Below are positions 1-10,693 of a DNA stretch of 64,000 bases, one piece after another (position 1 is the first letter of the stretch; the number at the start of each line of letters is the position of its first letter). Origin of the DNA: Pseudomonas viridiflava (GTDB lineage Bacteria; Pseudomonadota; Gammaproteobacteria; Pseudomonadales; Pseudomonadaceae); NCBI GenBank assembly GCA_900596015.1, contig UVIF01000012.1:310001-374000 (forward strand), given 5' to 3'. Below the pieces are notes generated by a model that saw nothing but the letters and a program-made list of their open reading frames with translations, was not told the DNA's origin and searched no databases. The position numbers were made by a program, and so were the translations under genes.

Positions 1-1082
1 AGAGCTGGGGTTACGAGTTCGTCGTGACGCCGCACATCGAATACCTCGAGTCGCTGCTGACCGGTGCCGGTCAGGATCTGGATCTGCGCACCTTCAAGGT
101 GATCGACCCGCAATCGGGTCGGCAGATGGGCTTTCGTGCCGACATCACGCCCCAGGTGGCGCGTATCGATGCGCACACCCTGCGCCGTGAAGGACCGAAC
201 CGCCTGTGCTATGCCGGCAGTGTGCTGCATGCACAGCCGCGGGCACTGTCCAGTTCGCGCAGCCCGATCCAGCTGGGTGCCGAACTGTATGGCGACGCCA
301 GTCCGAGCAGCGACGTGGAAGTCATCAGCCTGATGCTGACCATGCTGGAAATGGCCGATGTGCCAGACGTGCACATGGATCTGGGGCACGTCGGTATCTA
401 CCGCGGCCTGGCCCGTGCGGCCGGGCTGTCGGGCGATGTCGAGCAGCAGTTGTTCGATGCCCTGCAGCGCAAGGCCATCGACGAAGTGATCGTGCTTACC
501 GAAGGGTTGCAAGCGGACCTTGCCCAGATGCTGCGTGCCTTGGTTGGCCTGTGTGGCGGTCGCGAAGTGCTGGCGCAGGCCAAGGTACGCCTTGCCAATG
601 CACCGGCGCCGGTGATGACCGCGCTGGACGACCTGCTGGCGATTGCCGAACGGCTGTCGTTGCGTTTTCCGCAATTGCCGCTGTACTTCGACTTGGGCGA
701 GTTGCGCGGTTATCACTATCACACCGGCGTGGTATTCGCCGTGTTCGTTCCAGGCATGGGCCAGTCCATTGCCCAGGGCGGCCGCTACGACGACATCGGC
801 GCGGACTTCGGTCGCGCCCGCCCGGCAACCGGTTTCTCCACGGACCTCAAGTCCCTGGTGACACTGGGTCGGGCCCGGATCGAACTGCCTGCTGGTGGCG
901 TCTGGATGCCTGACAGCACCGATGCGGCTCTTTGGCAGGCAGTCTGCCAGCTGCGCCGCGAGGGCCGGCGCGTGGTCCAGGCCCTGCCGGGACAGACGAT
1001 CGAGGCTGCCGGCGAGGCAGATTGCGACTGTCAATTGATTCAGCAGAACGGGCAATGGCAAGTGCTGCCACTGGCCTCTTGA
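1..1082 (+). CDS. hisZ: ATP phosphoribosyltransferase regulatory subunit HisZ (5' truncated by window)
   Basis: HisZ is a histidyl-tRNA synthetase paralogue without tRNA-charging activity. It forms a hetero-octamer with short-form HisG and gives it allosteric control in the first step of histidine synthesis. The frame is open from base 3 and reads [10 protein letters not shown] before the first internal GTG at 24, so the true start lies upstream of the window. The class II synthetase-like core is visible (motif-2-like region with [12 protein letters not shown], then GGRYDDI near the C-terminus). It is followed after about 55 bp by purA, the usual Pseudomonas order. Identification is by recognition of family sequence; only the N-terminal residues are missing. 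Confidence 0.95.
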   Translation, partial: SWGYEFVVTPHIEYLESLLTGAGQDLDLRTFKVIDPQSGRQMGFRADITPQVARIDAHTLRREGPNRLCYAGSVLHAQPRALSSSRSPIQLGAELYGDASPSSDVEVISLMLTMLEMADVPDVHMDLGHVGIYRGLARAAGLSGDVEQQLFDALQRKAIDEVIVLTEGLQADLAQMLRALVGLCGGREVLAQAKVRLANAPAPVMTALDDLLAIAERLSLRFPQLPLYFDLGELRGYHYHTGVVFAVFVPGMGQSIAQGGRYDDIGADFGRARPATGFSTDLKSLVTLGRARIELPAGGVWMPDSTDAALWQAVCQLRREGRRVVQALPGQTIEAAGEADCDCQLIQQNGQWQVLPLAS

Positions 1083-2426
<1,344 letters not shown>

Positions 2427-2449
2427 CAGCGGTTCGCGCAACACAGCAC

Positions 2450-2470
2450 AGGGCCCTTCGGGGCCCTTTG
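2450..2470 (+). terminator. Rho-independent terminator after purA
   Basis: A perfect 7-bp stem AGGGCCC / GGGCCCT encloses a TTCG tetraloop and is followed by TTG and more T-containing sequence. It lies 24 bp after the purA stop. Confidence 0.85.
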
Positions 2471-2570
2471 TCGTTCAAGCAACAGGCGAACCTTCTCGGC
2501 ACGGCCTTTGCTGTGTGAGTCCTCAATCAGGCGCCATCATCAGAATGGCGTCAATAAAAAGGGGATCCAC

Positions 2571-4505
2571 ATGTCCGCTGTCCTTTCTCTTCTGCGCAGC
2601 CGTTTGCTGCGTCCGGTCTTTATCGCCTTGGGCATCGCTCTTTTGGTGCAGGTGCTGGCCGCCATTGCGCTGACCCGAAGCACGGTCACCGCGCTTGAAT
2701 CGGACCTGGACCGTCGCATGGCTCAGGATAGCCAACGGCTGACGGGCGAGCTGCAAAGCGCGAGCGCGGAAGTGTCTTCCGGCCTCGAAAGTCTTTCGGA
2801 CAATACCCGCCAGCGCCTGAGTGCCGGTTTGTCGGCACGTCTGACCGGCGAGCAGGCGCAGATCCGCGCCACGCTGGACAAGGACCTGCGGGAATCGGCC
2901 ACCGACATGGCCGAATTGCTGGCCTCGGTCGCGCCGCGGGCAATGTGGGACAACGATGTACCGACGCTTTCCGAGTTCGCCCGCCGTGCCCAGCGTAATC
3001 CCAACGTGCTGTTCGTGATCTACAACGACGCTCAGGGCGAGCACTTGACCCGCTACTTGAACCGCGACAACCCCATCAACCAGGCGCTGCTGGCCAAGGG
3101 TGCCGGTGAGCGAGCCCTGGACAAGGTGCTCAATGCGGCCAAGACGGACCCGGCGGTGATCTATGTCGAGGCCTCGATCAACCCCAATGGCGCGGAGATC
3201 GGCCGGGTGTTGATGGCTGTTTCGCGCACCGGTGTGGAAGCCGAAGTGGCCGAGCTGGACAAGCGCTTCGCGGCTTTGATTGCCAGTGCGGGGCAGTTGG
3301 TGGGCGAAAGTCTGCAGGGCGCCTCGGCTGAAAGCGCCAAGGCGCTGCAGGCGCGTCTGCAGTCGGCGGAATCGGCGGCGGCGACCATGCAGGCCAATAC
3401 TCACAACACGGTGCAGGCCGCTGCAGCGCAGTTACGCTGGCGCATCGGTCTGTGCCTGGCCTTGGTCGGCATGGTCATGCTGGTGGTGCTGGCCGCAGTA
3501 CTGGGGCGGCGCGTAGTGCACCGTCTGCGTCTGCTGGTCGGGGCGCTGGACGACCTGGCTGCGGGTGAGGGCGATCTGACCAAGCGGGTTGCGATCCACA
3601 GCCGTGACGAAATCGGCGACATGGCGGCGGCGGTCAATCGGTTTGTCGACAAGCTGCAGCCTATCGTTCGTGAAGCGGGCGAGGTGGCGCACAAGACCGG
3701 CGTCGAGATCGGCAGCATGGCTCAGCGCAACGCCGGTGCCGATGACGCCGCCCAACTGCAGCGCGATGAAGTTGCGCAGAGCCTGCACGACCTGTCGCAG
3801 ATGGCCGATGAAGCTCAGGCCGAGAGCCAGGCGATGCAGTCGGCTTTGCAGCAGGTGGCACAGATACGCAAGGCCACGGACGATAACACCCGTGCCTCGC
3901 AACAGGTCGGGGGGCTGATCGAGGCCTTGGCCGGCCAGGTGCAGAACGGTTCCAAAGTGATCGAGCGCCTGGCCGAGCAGAGCCAGCAGATCGAAGTGGT
4001 GTTGACAGTGATCCATGGGATCGCCGAACAAACCAACCTGTTGGCGCTCAATGCCGCCATCGAGGCGGCGCGGGCCGGTGAGACCGGGCGCGGTTTCGCT
4101 GTGGTCGCCGACGAGGTGCGCGCTCTGGCGAGCAAGACGCAGAGTTCGACGGGCGATATCCAGGCCCATATCGGCGCTTTGCAGGCCGGTGCGCGGGAGG
4201 CGGTTGCAGCTATCGGCCAGGCCGGACGGCAGGCGGACGAAGGGCTGGCGGTACTGCGCGACAGCGCGCGGTTGCAGCAGGCTGTGCAGGCTTCGGTCGA
4301 GCAGGTGCACTCGGCGATCGGCCTGGCAACCCAGGCTGCCGAACAGCAGGCACGAGGCGCGCAGGCTGTGAAGGGCAGGGTGCAGGTGATTCACGCCCAG
4401 GCAGAAAAAGCAGCGTTCGCCGTACAGCAGACCACGGCCAGCAGCCGAGAGCTGGACAAGCTCGCTGCCCAGCTCAAAGCCAGCCTGGGCCAGTTCCGCG
4501 CCTGA
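2571..4505 (+). CDS. Methyl-accepting chemotaxis protein
   Basis: Inner-membrane chemoreceptor that senses a periplasmic ligand and controls CheA/CheW signalling. From ATG 2571 (AAGGGG Shine-Dalgarno at 2559-2564) the product is 644 residues. TM1 is at about 15-34, a periplasmic sensor region at about 35-288 and TM2 at about 291-312. A HAMP domain is at about 312-365. The signalling domain carries the hairpin-tip signature [20 protein letters not shown] at about 484-503. The sensor region is not one I can name and the ligand is unknown. No C-terminal CheR-docking pentapeptide is seen; the protein ends LGQFRA. The longer open frame from 2508 lacks a good ribosome binding site. Confidence 0.92.
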   Translation: MSAVLSLLRSRLLRPVFIALGIALLVQVLAAIALTRSTVTALESDLDRRMAQDSQRLTGELQSASAEVSSGLESLSDNTRQRLSAGLSARLTGEQAQIRATLDKDLRESATDMAELLASVAPRAMWDNDVPTLSEFARRAQRNPNVLFVIYNDAQGEHLTRYLNRDNPINQALLAKGAGERALDKVLNAAKTDPAVIYVEASINPNGAEIGRVLMAVSRTGVEAEVAELDKRFAALIASAGQLVGESLQGASAESAKALQARLQSAESAAATMQANTHNTVQAAAAQLRWRIGLCLALVGMVMLVVLAAVLGRRVVHRLRLLVGALDDLAAGEGDLTKRVAIHSRDEIGDMAAAVNRFVDKLQPIVREAGEVAHKTGVEIGSMAQRNAGADDAAQLQRDEVAQSLHDLSQMADEAQAESQAMQSALQQVAQIRKATDDNTRASQQVGGLIEALAGQVQNGSKVIERLAEQSQQIEVVLTVIHGIAEQTNLLALNAAIEAARAGETGRGFAVVADEVRALASKTQSSTGDIQAHIGALQAGAREAVAAIGQAGRQADEGLAVLRDSARLQQAVQASVEQVHSAIGLATQAAEQQARGAQAVKGRVQVIHAQAEKAAFAVQQTTASSRELDKLAAQLKASLGQFRA

Positions 4506-4527
4506 GACCTCGCTGTGGTGTGTCTGA

Positions 4528-4627
4528 CGAACCGCAGCGCCTTTTCGCGGCCACGGACCGCTCCTACAGGATTGCGTGGCTTCATCGTAGGAGCAGTCAC
4601 CGGCCGCGAAGGCCGCGCTGCGGTCTG
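4528..4627. repeat. REP pair (BIME), 'TAGGAGC..GGCCGCGAAG' family
   Basis: Inverted copies TTCGCGGCCACGGACCGCTC (from 4544) and CGTAGGAGCAGTCACCGGCC (from 4586), flanked by a further inverted pair ACCGCAGCGC / GCGCTGCGGT. It sits between the convergent MCP and iron permease genes. It matches the P. putida type of repetitive extragenic palindrome. Confidence 0.85.
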
Positions 4628-4643
4628 GCTGACGAACCTCGGG

Positions 4644-6197
4644 TCAGGAGGTGCGGTTCAGGTACATACGGGTGGTAAGCAGGTACACCGGTACGCCGGA
4701 AATCAGGATCAGCAATGCCGCGTACGGCGCGGCGGCGGCGAACTCCATGTTCGAGGTGTGCGACCACACCTCGGTCGCCAAAGTCGTCATGCCAGTGGGG
4801 GCCAACACCAGCGTGGCGGTCAGCTCCTTCATCCCATCGAGGAATACCAGCGCGAATGCCGCCGCCATTGCCGGGAAGATGATCGGGAGGGTCACCCGGC
4901 AGAACGCGGTGAACGGCGTGGCGCCCAAGGTCCGTGCCGCTTCTTCGAGCGCAGGCGCAGCCTTGTTCAGCGCCGTGCGCACCGGCGCCTGCGCCAGGGG
5001 CAGAAACAGCAGCGCGTAGGCCAGCAACAGCAGCCCTGTGGTCTGGTACATCGCCGGAACGTAGTGCAGGGCGAAATACACCAGCGTCAAAGCGATCACC
5101 AGCCCCGGTAGCGCATGCAGCAGGTAGGGCAAGCGTTCTGCCCAGATGGCCAGGCGGCCCCGGTGGCGCACCACCAACAGCCCCACGGGCAATGCCAGCG
5201 CCAGGCACAGCGCGGCGCCGCCTAGAGCCAATGCCAACGAGGTCAACAGTGCCTCGCCGATGGCCGCTGCGGGAAAAGCCGCCGACGAGCCTTTCAGCAG
5301 CCAATAGCCAAGCATGGCCAGTGGCACCCCGCTGCCAACGACCACCAGCAGCAGGCAATACAACTGCGCCAACACCCGCCAGGCGCCGAGCCGCAAAGGG
5401 GTTGCACGCCGGGCTGCGCCTTGACCGGTGCGAATGTGGCGCGCATTGCCACGAACCTTCAGCTCCAGCCACAGCAGCAATAGGCACAGCACCAGCAACA
5501 GCGCCGACAGCATTGCCGCATTGGTGTTACTGAATTCCAGTTCGAACTGTTGATAGATCGCTGTGGTGAAGGTCTGCAACCCCAGGATCGACAGCGCTCC
5601 AAACTCCACCAGCATGTGCAGCGCGATCAACAGCGCCCCGCCCAGCACTGCCGGCCACAGCAGCGGCAGGGTGACCTTGAAGAACACCCCTGTGCGGTTC
5701 TGCCCCAGCGTACGCGCCGATTCCTCCAGAGAAGTGTCCAGGTTGCGCAACGTGGCGGCGACCGGCAGAAACACCAGCGGGTATTTCGACAAGGTCATCA
5801 CCAGAATGGCGCCGCCCAATCCTTCGAATCGCGAGCTGAGCGAAACCCAGGTGAAGCCGCTGACGAAAGCCGGTACCGCGAATGGCAGGCAGAGGATTAC
5901 GCCCCAGAGACGTCGGCCGGCCAAGTCGCTGCGCTCCAGTAGCCAGGCCAGGCTCACACCGATGATCACGCAGGCTGCCGTCACCCCGGCCATCAACATC
6001 AGGGTGTTGCCCAGCAAGCGCAGCACGTAGGGGCGCCACAGCAGCCTGATGGCTTCATGCAGGCCGGCTTGCCATGCTTTCAGGCCGACGTAGAGCAGGG
6101 GCAGCAGGCTCAGCCCGACCAGCAGCAGAACGGGTACGAGCACCCAGATCGAGGGGCGCTTGCGCCGCCCCGCAGGAACGAAGAGAAAGGTGGTCAA
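4644..6197 (-). CDS. Fe(III) ABC transporter permease (fused two-domain, FbpB/SfuB type)
   Basis: Inner-membrane permease of a ferric-iron ABC importer. The 517-residue protein has two homologous halves of about six membrane segments, each with an EAA loop (LEESARTLG near residue 156 and LEEAARTLG near 417) for docking the ATPase. The start is a TTG at 6197 that overlaps the stop of the upstream binding-protein gene (TTGA), which suggests coupled translation; no ATG lies nearby in frame. The usual ATPase gene (FbpC type) is not adjacent, so the pair must borrow an ATPase coded elsewhere. Substrate assignment rests on the partner protein. Confidence 0.88.
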   Translation of the reverse strand: MTTFLFVPAGRRKRPSIWVLVPVLLLVGLSLLPLLYVGLKAWQAGLHEAIRLLWRPYVLRLLGNTLMLMAGVTAACVIIGVSLAWLLERSDLAGRRLWGVILCLPFAVPAFVSGFTWVSLSSRFEGLGGAILVMTLSKYPLVFLPVAATLRNLDTSLEESARTLGQNRTGVFFKVTLPLLWPAVLGGALLIALHMLVEFGALSILGLQTFTTAIYQQFELEFSNTNAAMLSALLLVLCLLLLWLELKVRGNARHIRTGQGAARRATPLRLGAWRVLAQLYCLLLVVVGSGVPLAMLGYWLLKGSSAAFPAAAIGEALLTSLALALGGAALCLALALPVGLLVVRHRGRLAIWAERLPYLLHALPGLVIALTLVYFALHYVPAMYQTTGLLLLAYALLFLPLAQAPVRTALNKAAPALEEAARTLGATPFTAFCRVTLPIIFPAMAAAFALVFLDGMKELTATLVLAPTGMTTLATEVWSHTSNMEFAAAAPYAALLILISGVPVYLLTTRMYLNRTS

Positions 6198-7210
6198 TTC
6201 AGGCCGACGTCCCGTTCCAGGTCCAGGGCGTCCTCGGCATTGCCGATGTCCGCTGGGGTGATGGCCGGTGCCTGCAGCTCTTCGAACGGCTTCAGGCCGC
6301 GGTCCGAGACCATGCCTTTGTGCAGTGGGTACTCGGCAGTGGTCTGGGTGATCACGCGCTGGCCTTCCTCGCTGGCCATGTAGGCGAGCAGCGCCTGGGC
6401 TTCGCGCGGATGCTTGCTGGACTTGAGAACCGCTGCAGAGGAAATGGTGATCAGGCCGCCGGCGTCGCCGTTGCTGAAGTAATGCAGTTTGGAGTCGAGC
6501 TGGCCTTTCTCGCGCAGGAGTGCGAACCAGTAGTAGTTGTTTACCAGGACGGTGGCGATTTCGCCGTTTTCCACTGCCTTGAGGGCGACCATGTTGTTGG
6601 TGTAGGTCTTACCGAAGGCGCGCAGGCCGGTCAGCCATTCCTCGGCGGCTTCGCGACCGTGCAGCTTGATGATGGCCACGGCCTGCTCCTGGAAAGCGCC
6701 GCTGGTGGGCACGAAGCCAACCTTGCCCTGCCATTGCGGCTCGGCGAATTCCAGTACCGTTTCGGGCAGGTCTTTCTCGTCGATCAGCTTTGGGTTGTAG
6801 GCCACCACGCGTACGCGAGCGGTAACGCCCATCCACGAACCGTCCTTGGCGACGTATTCAGGCGGTAGCATGTTCAAGGTGCTGGCGTCGATTTTGGCCA
6901 GAAAGCCTTTCTCGCCCAGATTGTTCAGAGGGGGTGACTCTTCGGTGTAGATGAGGTCCGCCGGAGAGCGTTCGCCTTCTTCCATTACCTGGCTGGCCAA
7001 TTGATTGCTGCTGCCCTTGCGGACATTGACGTGAATGCCGGTCTTGGCCTCGTAGGCCTGTGCAATGGCCTCGCCTATTTCCTTGTGCTGACCGTTGTAG
7101 AGGGTCAGCTCGACCTTGTCGGCGGCCTGGACCAACGGGGCGGCCAGTGCCGTACTCAGCAGGCAGGCAGCCACTGTGCGAAAAAGGGACCGGAGGGTTC
7201 GTTTGGGCAT
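6194..7210 (-). CDS. Fe(III) ABC transporter periplasmic binding protein (FbpA/FutA-like)
   Basis: Periplasmic ferric-ion-binding protein feeding the adjacent permease. It has 338 residues and a classical signal peptide at 1-29 ending PLVQA. The mature part begins LTLYNGQHKEIGEAIAQAY, typical of the family. The adjacent tyrosines Y226-Y227 in NNYYWF match the tyrosine pair that FbpA-type proteins use to hold Fe(III). The gene overlaps the permease gene by a TTGA junction. No convincing Fur box was found upstream, and a REP pair lies about 95 bp upstream. Metal specificity is inferred from the tyrosine pair. Confidence 0.88.
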   Translation of the reverse strand: MPKRTLRSLFRTVAACLLSTALAAPLVQAADKVELTLYNGQHKEIGEAIAQAYEAKTGIHVNVRKGSSNQLASQVMEEGERSPADLIYTEESPPLNNLGEKGFLAKIDASTLNMLPPEYVAKDGSWMGVTARVRVVAYNPKLIDEKDLPETVLEFAEPQWQGKVGFVPTSGAFQEQAVAIIKLHGREAAEEWLTGLRAFGKTYTNNMVALKAVENGEIATVLVNNYYWFALLREKGQLDSKLHYFSNGDAGGLITISSAAVLKSSKHPREAQALLAYMASEEGQRVITQTTAEYPLHKGMVSDRGLKPFEELQAPAITPADIGNAEDALDLERDVGLN

Positions 7211-7303
7211 GGGGCAACTTCCTTACGGCAGGGCAGCGGATCTTGAAACAATTGTAAACGATATAGGTTCTCAGGTGGCCTTCCGGATCCACACAAGGCA
7301 TCT

Positions 7304-7396
7304 CTGTAGGAGCGGTCATCGGCCGCGAAGGGCGCAATGGTGTGTGCCTGAAACAATGCGTTGCCTGTTTCGCGGCCACGGATCGCTCCTGCGGGA
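7304..7396. repeat. REP pair (BIME)
   Basis: TGTAGGAGCGGTCATCGGCC (from 7305) and its inverted copy TTTCGCGGCCACGGATCGCT (from 7368). Located between the iron binding-protein gene and the tRNA-Leu terminator. Confidence 0.85.
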
Positions 7397-7425
7397 GGGG
7401 TGAGGAAATTTTGGAATGCCAGAAA

Positions 7426-7449
7426 CGCAAAAACCCGCTTTCGCGGGTT
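7426..7449 (-). terminator. Terminator of the first tRNA-Leu unit
   Basis: On the minus strand AACCCGC-GAAA-GCGGGTT is followed by a T-rich tail (TTTGCG), just downstream of the tRNA 3' end at 7462. Confidence 0.85.
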
Positions 7450-7461
7450 CTTGTGAAGAAT

Positions 7462-7548
7462 TGGTGCCCAGAAGAAGACTCGAACTTCCACGACCGTAAG
7501 GTCACCAGCACCTGAAGCTGGCGTGTCTACCAATTTCACCATCTGGGC
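7462..7548 (-). tRNA. tRNA-Leu (anticodon CAG), copy 1
   Basis: An 87-nt gene including an encoded CCA. The acceptor stem GCCCAGA pairs with TCTGGGC, followed by discriminator A and CCA. The D arm contains AATTGGTAGACACG. The anticodon stem-loop CCAGC-TTCAGGT-GCTGG gives anticodon CAG, which reads CUG. A long variable arm (class II tRNA) and the T loop GTTCGAGTC are present. It is identical in sequence to the copy at 7735-7821. Confidence 0.97.
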
Positions 7549-7583
7549 AGCATCAGCAGCGTTGTACGCCGTTGATGGGGCGC

Positions 7584-7612
7584 ACTATACGACCGCCTTT
7601 TTGATCTGTAAA
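7584..7612 (-). promoter_or_regulatory. Sigma-70 promoter of tRNA-Leu copy 1
   Basis: Minus strand: -35 TTTACA at 7607-7612, a 17-bp spacer, and -10 TATAGT at 7584-7589. A GC-rich discriminator (GCGCC) follows, typical of stringently controlled stable RNA promoters. Confidence 0.88.
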
Positions 7613-7670
7613 CCCCTGTTTTGATTTTGTTAATTCAAAACACTCAGGCGCATTGCGCAGGCCTGAAACG

Positions 7671-7696
7671 CAAAAACCCGCTTTCGCGGGTTTTTG
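7671..7696 (-). terminator. Terminator of the second tRNA-Leu unit
   Basis: AAAAACCCGC-GAAA-GCGGGTTTTT hairpin, a 10-bp stem with built-in T run on the minus strand. It is nearly identical to the terminator at 7426-7449. Confidence 0.88.
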
Positions 7697-7734
7697 TGAG
7701 TGACACCAGATTGATGTAATCTTGTGTCCTGAAT

Positions 7735-7821
7735 TGGTGCCCAGAAGAAGACTCGAACTTCCACGACCGTAAGGTCACCAGCACCTGAAGCTGGCGTGTC
7801 TACCAATTTCACCATCTGGGC
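7735..7821 (-). tRNA. tRNA-Leu (anticodon CAG), copy 2
   Basis: Same 87-nt class II leucine tRNA as copy 1, with encoded CCA and CAG anticodon. The two copies lie in tandem on the minus strand with a spacer that holds the terminator of this copy and the promoter of copy 1. Confidence 0.97.
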
Positions 7822-7856
7822 AGCATCTGCAACGCTGTGCGTTGTCGATGGCGCGC

Positions 7857-7885
7857 ACTATACGGAGCGCCCTTTAAGCTGTAAA
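7857..7885 (-). promoter_or_regulatory. Sigma-70 promoter of tRNA-Leu copy 2
   Basis: Minus strand -35 TTTACA at 7880-7885, 17-bp spacer, -10 TATAGT at 7857-7862, then a GC-rich discriminator. Same architecture as the promoter of copy 1. Confidence 0.88.
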
Positions 7886-8047
7886 CCCCCATGGCGAGAA
7901 AAATCGACTAAAATTCTCCAGTGGCGTCCCGGACACTGTTTTCGACCTCGGGGCAGGGCTTTTAACTGGCAGGCAGCGCCTGAAATTTCCCGTTTCAATA
8001 CGCGTATGCCAAACTAACGCCTATATAGACAAGGTGAATTCTCTCTA

Positions 8048-10693
8048 ATGGCCGATTGGCAGACCCTCGATCCCGAGGCCGCTCGTGAAGCGGAAAAATA
8101 CGAAAACCCCATTCCCAGCCGTGAGCTGATCCTCAAGCACCTCGACGAGCGCGGCTCTCCCGCCAGCCGCGAGCAGCTGGTGGACGAGTTCGGCCTCACC
8201 ACCGAGGACCAGCTGGAAGCCCTGCGCCGCCGCTTGCGTGCCATGGAGCGCGATGCGCAACTGATCTACACCCGCCGTGGCACCTATGCCCCGGTGGACA
8301 AGCTGGACCTGATCGCCGGTCGCATCAGCGGCCACCGCGATGGTTTCGGCTTCCTGATCCCCGACGACGGCAGCGACGACCTGTTCATGAGCCCGGCGCA
8401 GATGCGTCTGGTGTTCGATGGCGACCGTGCCCTGGCCCGAGTCTCCGGCCTCGACCGTCGCGGCCGTCGCGAAGGCGTGATCGTCGAAGTCGTGTCCCGT
8501 GCCCATGAAACCATCGTTGGCCGGTACTTCGAAGAAGGCGGCATTGGTTTCGTGACACCGGACAACCCCAAGGTGCAGCAGGAAGTGCTGATCACCCCCG
8601 GTCGCCACGGCGCCGCGAAGATCGGCCAATTCGTCGGGGTGAAGATCACCCATTGGCCAACCGCGCGCTTCCAGCCTCAGGGTGACATCGTCGAAGTGCT
8701 GGGCAACTACATGGCGCCCGGCATGGAAATCGACGTCGCCCTGCGTACCTACGATATTCCCCACGTATGGCCGGAAGCCGTGCTCAAGGAGGCCGCCAAG
8801 CTCAAGCCGCAGGTCGAAGACAAGGACAAGGAGAAGCGCATCGACCTGCGTCATCTGCCGTTCGTGACCATCGACGGCGAAGACGCACGCGACTTCGACG
8901 ATGCCGTCTATTGCGAAGCCAAGAGCAAGCTGCGCCTGTTCAACGGCGGCTGGACCCTGTACGTCGCCATTGCCGACGTGTCCAGCTACGTGAAGCTTGG
9001 CTCGGCGCTCGATACCGAAGCGCAGGTACGTGGCAACTCGGTGTACTTCCCCGAGCGCGTGATTCCGATGCTGCCCGAGCAGCTGTCCAACGGCCTGTGT
9101 TCGCTGAACCCCCATGTCGACCGCTTGGCCATGGTCTGCGAGATGACCATCTCCAAGACCGGCGAGATGACCGACTACAGCTTCTACGAAGCCGTGATCC
9201 ACTCCCACGCGCGCCTGACCTACAACAAGGTCAGTACCCTGCTCGAGCATTCGCGCAGCAGCGAAGCCAAGACCCTGCGCGGCGAGTTCGGCGATGTGCT
9301 GCCCCATCTCAAGCAGCTGTATGCCCTGTACAAGGTGCTGCTGTCGGCGCGCCACGTGCGCGGTGCCATCGACTTCGAGACCCAGGAGACCCGTATCGTC
9401 TTCGGCTCCGAGCGCAAGATCGCCGAGATCAAACCGACCATCCGCAACGATGCCCACAAGCTGATCGAGGAGTGCATGCTGGCGGCCAACGTGGCCACTG
9501 CCGAGTTCCTCAAGAAGCACGAGATCCCGGCCCTCTATCGTGTCCACGACGGCCCGCCCCCGGAGCGTCTGGAAAAGCTGCGTGCCTTCCTCGGCGAGCT
9601 TGGCCTGTCGCTGAACAAGGGCAAGGACGGTCCGTCGCCCAAGGATTACCGCGCGCTGCTGGAAACCATCCAGGGTCGCCCGGACTTCCACGTGATCCAG
9701 ACCGTCATGCTGCGCTCTCTGAGCCAGGCGGTGTACAGCGCCGACAACCATGGCCACTTCGGCCTGAACTACGAGGCGTACACCCACTTCACTTCGCCGA
9801 TCCGCCGCTATCCCGACCTGCTCACGCACCGGGCGATCCGCAGCGTGATCCACTCCAAGCAGGACACTCCGCACGTCAAGCGCGCTGGCGCGCCAACCAT
9901 TCCCAAGGCGCGTATCTATCCGTACGACGAAGCCGCGCTGGAGCAGTTGGGCGAAGAGTGCTCGATGAGCGAGCGCCGTGCCGACGAAGCCACCCGTGAC
10001 GTGGTCAACTGGCTCAAGTGCGAGTTCATGAAGGATCGCGTGGGCGAAACCTTCCCGGGCGTGATCACTGCCGTGACTGGTTTCGGCCTGTTCGTCGAAC
10101 TGACCGACATCTTTGTCGAAGGCTTGGTGCACGTCACCGCGCTGCCGGGCGACTACTACCACTTCGACCCGATCCACCATCGCCTGGCCGGCGAGCGTAC
10201 TGGGCGCAATTTCCGCCTGGGCGACACGGTCGAGGTGCAGGTCATGCGGGTCGACCTGGACGAGCGCAAGATCGACTTCGGCATTGGCGAGGCAACGCTG
10301 AACCAGCCGATCGGGCGCAAGAACCGCAAGGCCGACGCGCCGGCGGGCAAGCCCAAGAGCTACCCGACCACGCCTGCGGTCGAAAAGACCGCCGCCGAGA
10401 AGCCAGCCGCTGCCGCCGCCAAGCGCAGCGCTGCCCCGAGCAAGGCGCGCAAGGCCGACAGCGACGAGGTCTATCGGGCATCCGATGCCGCAGCGCAGAA
10501 CGCCGAGGTGCGCAAGAGCCGGGAAATGAAGAAGGCCCTGCTTGCAGACGCCGCCAAGGGCGGCTCGACCAAGGCTTCCGGCAGCCGCAATGGCGGTGCT
10601 GGCAGCACGGGTGGCGGAGGTGATGCCAAGGCGACCAAGCATCGCAAGGGCCCATCGAAATCGGGCAGCCGCAAACCCAAGGCCAAGTCATGA
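8048..10693 (+). CDS. rnr: Ribonuclease R
   Basis: 3'-5' exoribonuclease that degrades structured RNA and acts in RNA quality control and cold adaptation. The 881-residue protein has an N-terminal helix-turn-helix region (about 20-80) and cold-shock domains. The RNB catalytic domain carries the metal-binding acidic signature DGEDARDFDDA at 276-286. The S1 domain is at about 667-747. A long Lys/Ala-rich basic tail runs from about 748 to 881. Start ATG 8048 is preceded by AAGGTG about 13 bp upstream. Its stop overlaps the rlmB start (ATGA), so the two are translationally coupled. Confidence 0.96.
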   Translation: MADWQTLDPEAAREAEKYENPIPSRELILKHLDERGSPASREQLVDEFGLTTEDQLEALRRRLRAMERDAQLIYTRRGTYAPVDKLDLIAGRISGHRDGFGFLIPDDGSDDLFMSPAQMRLVFDGDRALARVSGLDRRGRREGVIVEVVSRAHETIVGRYFEEGGIGFVTPDNPKVQQEVLITPGRHGAAKIGQFVGVKITHWPTARFQPQGDIVEVLGNYMAPGMEIDVALRTYDIPHVWPEAVLKEAAKLKPQVEDKDKEKRIDLRHLPFVTIDGEDARDFDDAVYCEAKSKLRLFNGGWTLYVAIADVSSYVKLGSALDTEAQVRGNSVYFPERVIPMLPEQLSNGLCSLNPHVDRLAMVCEMTISKTGEMTDYSFYEAVIHSHARLTYNKVSTLLEHSRSSEAKTLRGEFGDVLPHLKQLYALYKVLLSARHVRGAIDFETQETRIVFGSERKIAEIKPTIRNDAHKLIEECMLAANVATAEFLKKHEIPALYRVHDGPPPERLEKLRAFLGELGLSLNKGKDGPSPKDYRALLETIQGRPDFHVIQTVMLRSLSQAVYSADNHGHFGLNYEAYTHFTSPIRRYPDLLTHRAIRSVIHSKQDTPHVKRAGAPTIPKARIYPYDEAALEQLGEECSMSERRADEATRDVVNWLKCEFMKDRVGETFPGVITAVTGFGLFVELTDIFVEGLVHVTALPGDYYHFDPIHHRLAGERTGRNFRLGDTVEVQVMRVDLDERKIDFGIGEATLNQPIGRKNRKADAPAGKPKSYPTTPAVEKTAAEKPAAAAAKRSAAPSKARKADSDEVYRASDAAAQNAEVRKSREMKKALLADAAKGGSTKASGSRNGGAGSTGGGGDAKATKHRKGPSKSGSRKPKAKS

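Noticed and set aside
7211..7300. Fur box upstream of the Fe(III) binding-protein gene
   Set aside because: The AT-rich stretch GTTTACAATTG/CTATATCG does not fit the 19-bp Fur consensus well enough, and no clear -35/-10 pair accompanies it.
8045..10642. 865-codon open frame antisense to rnr
   Set aside because: Shadow frame caused by high GC at third codon positions; rnr on the plus strand has full RNase R domains, and the antisense translation has no recognisable domain.
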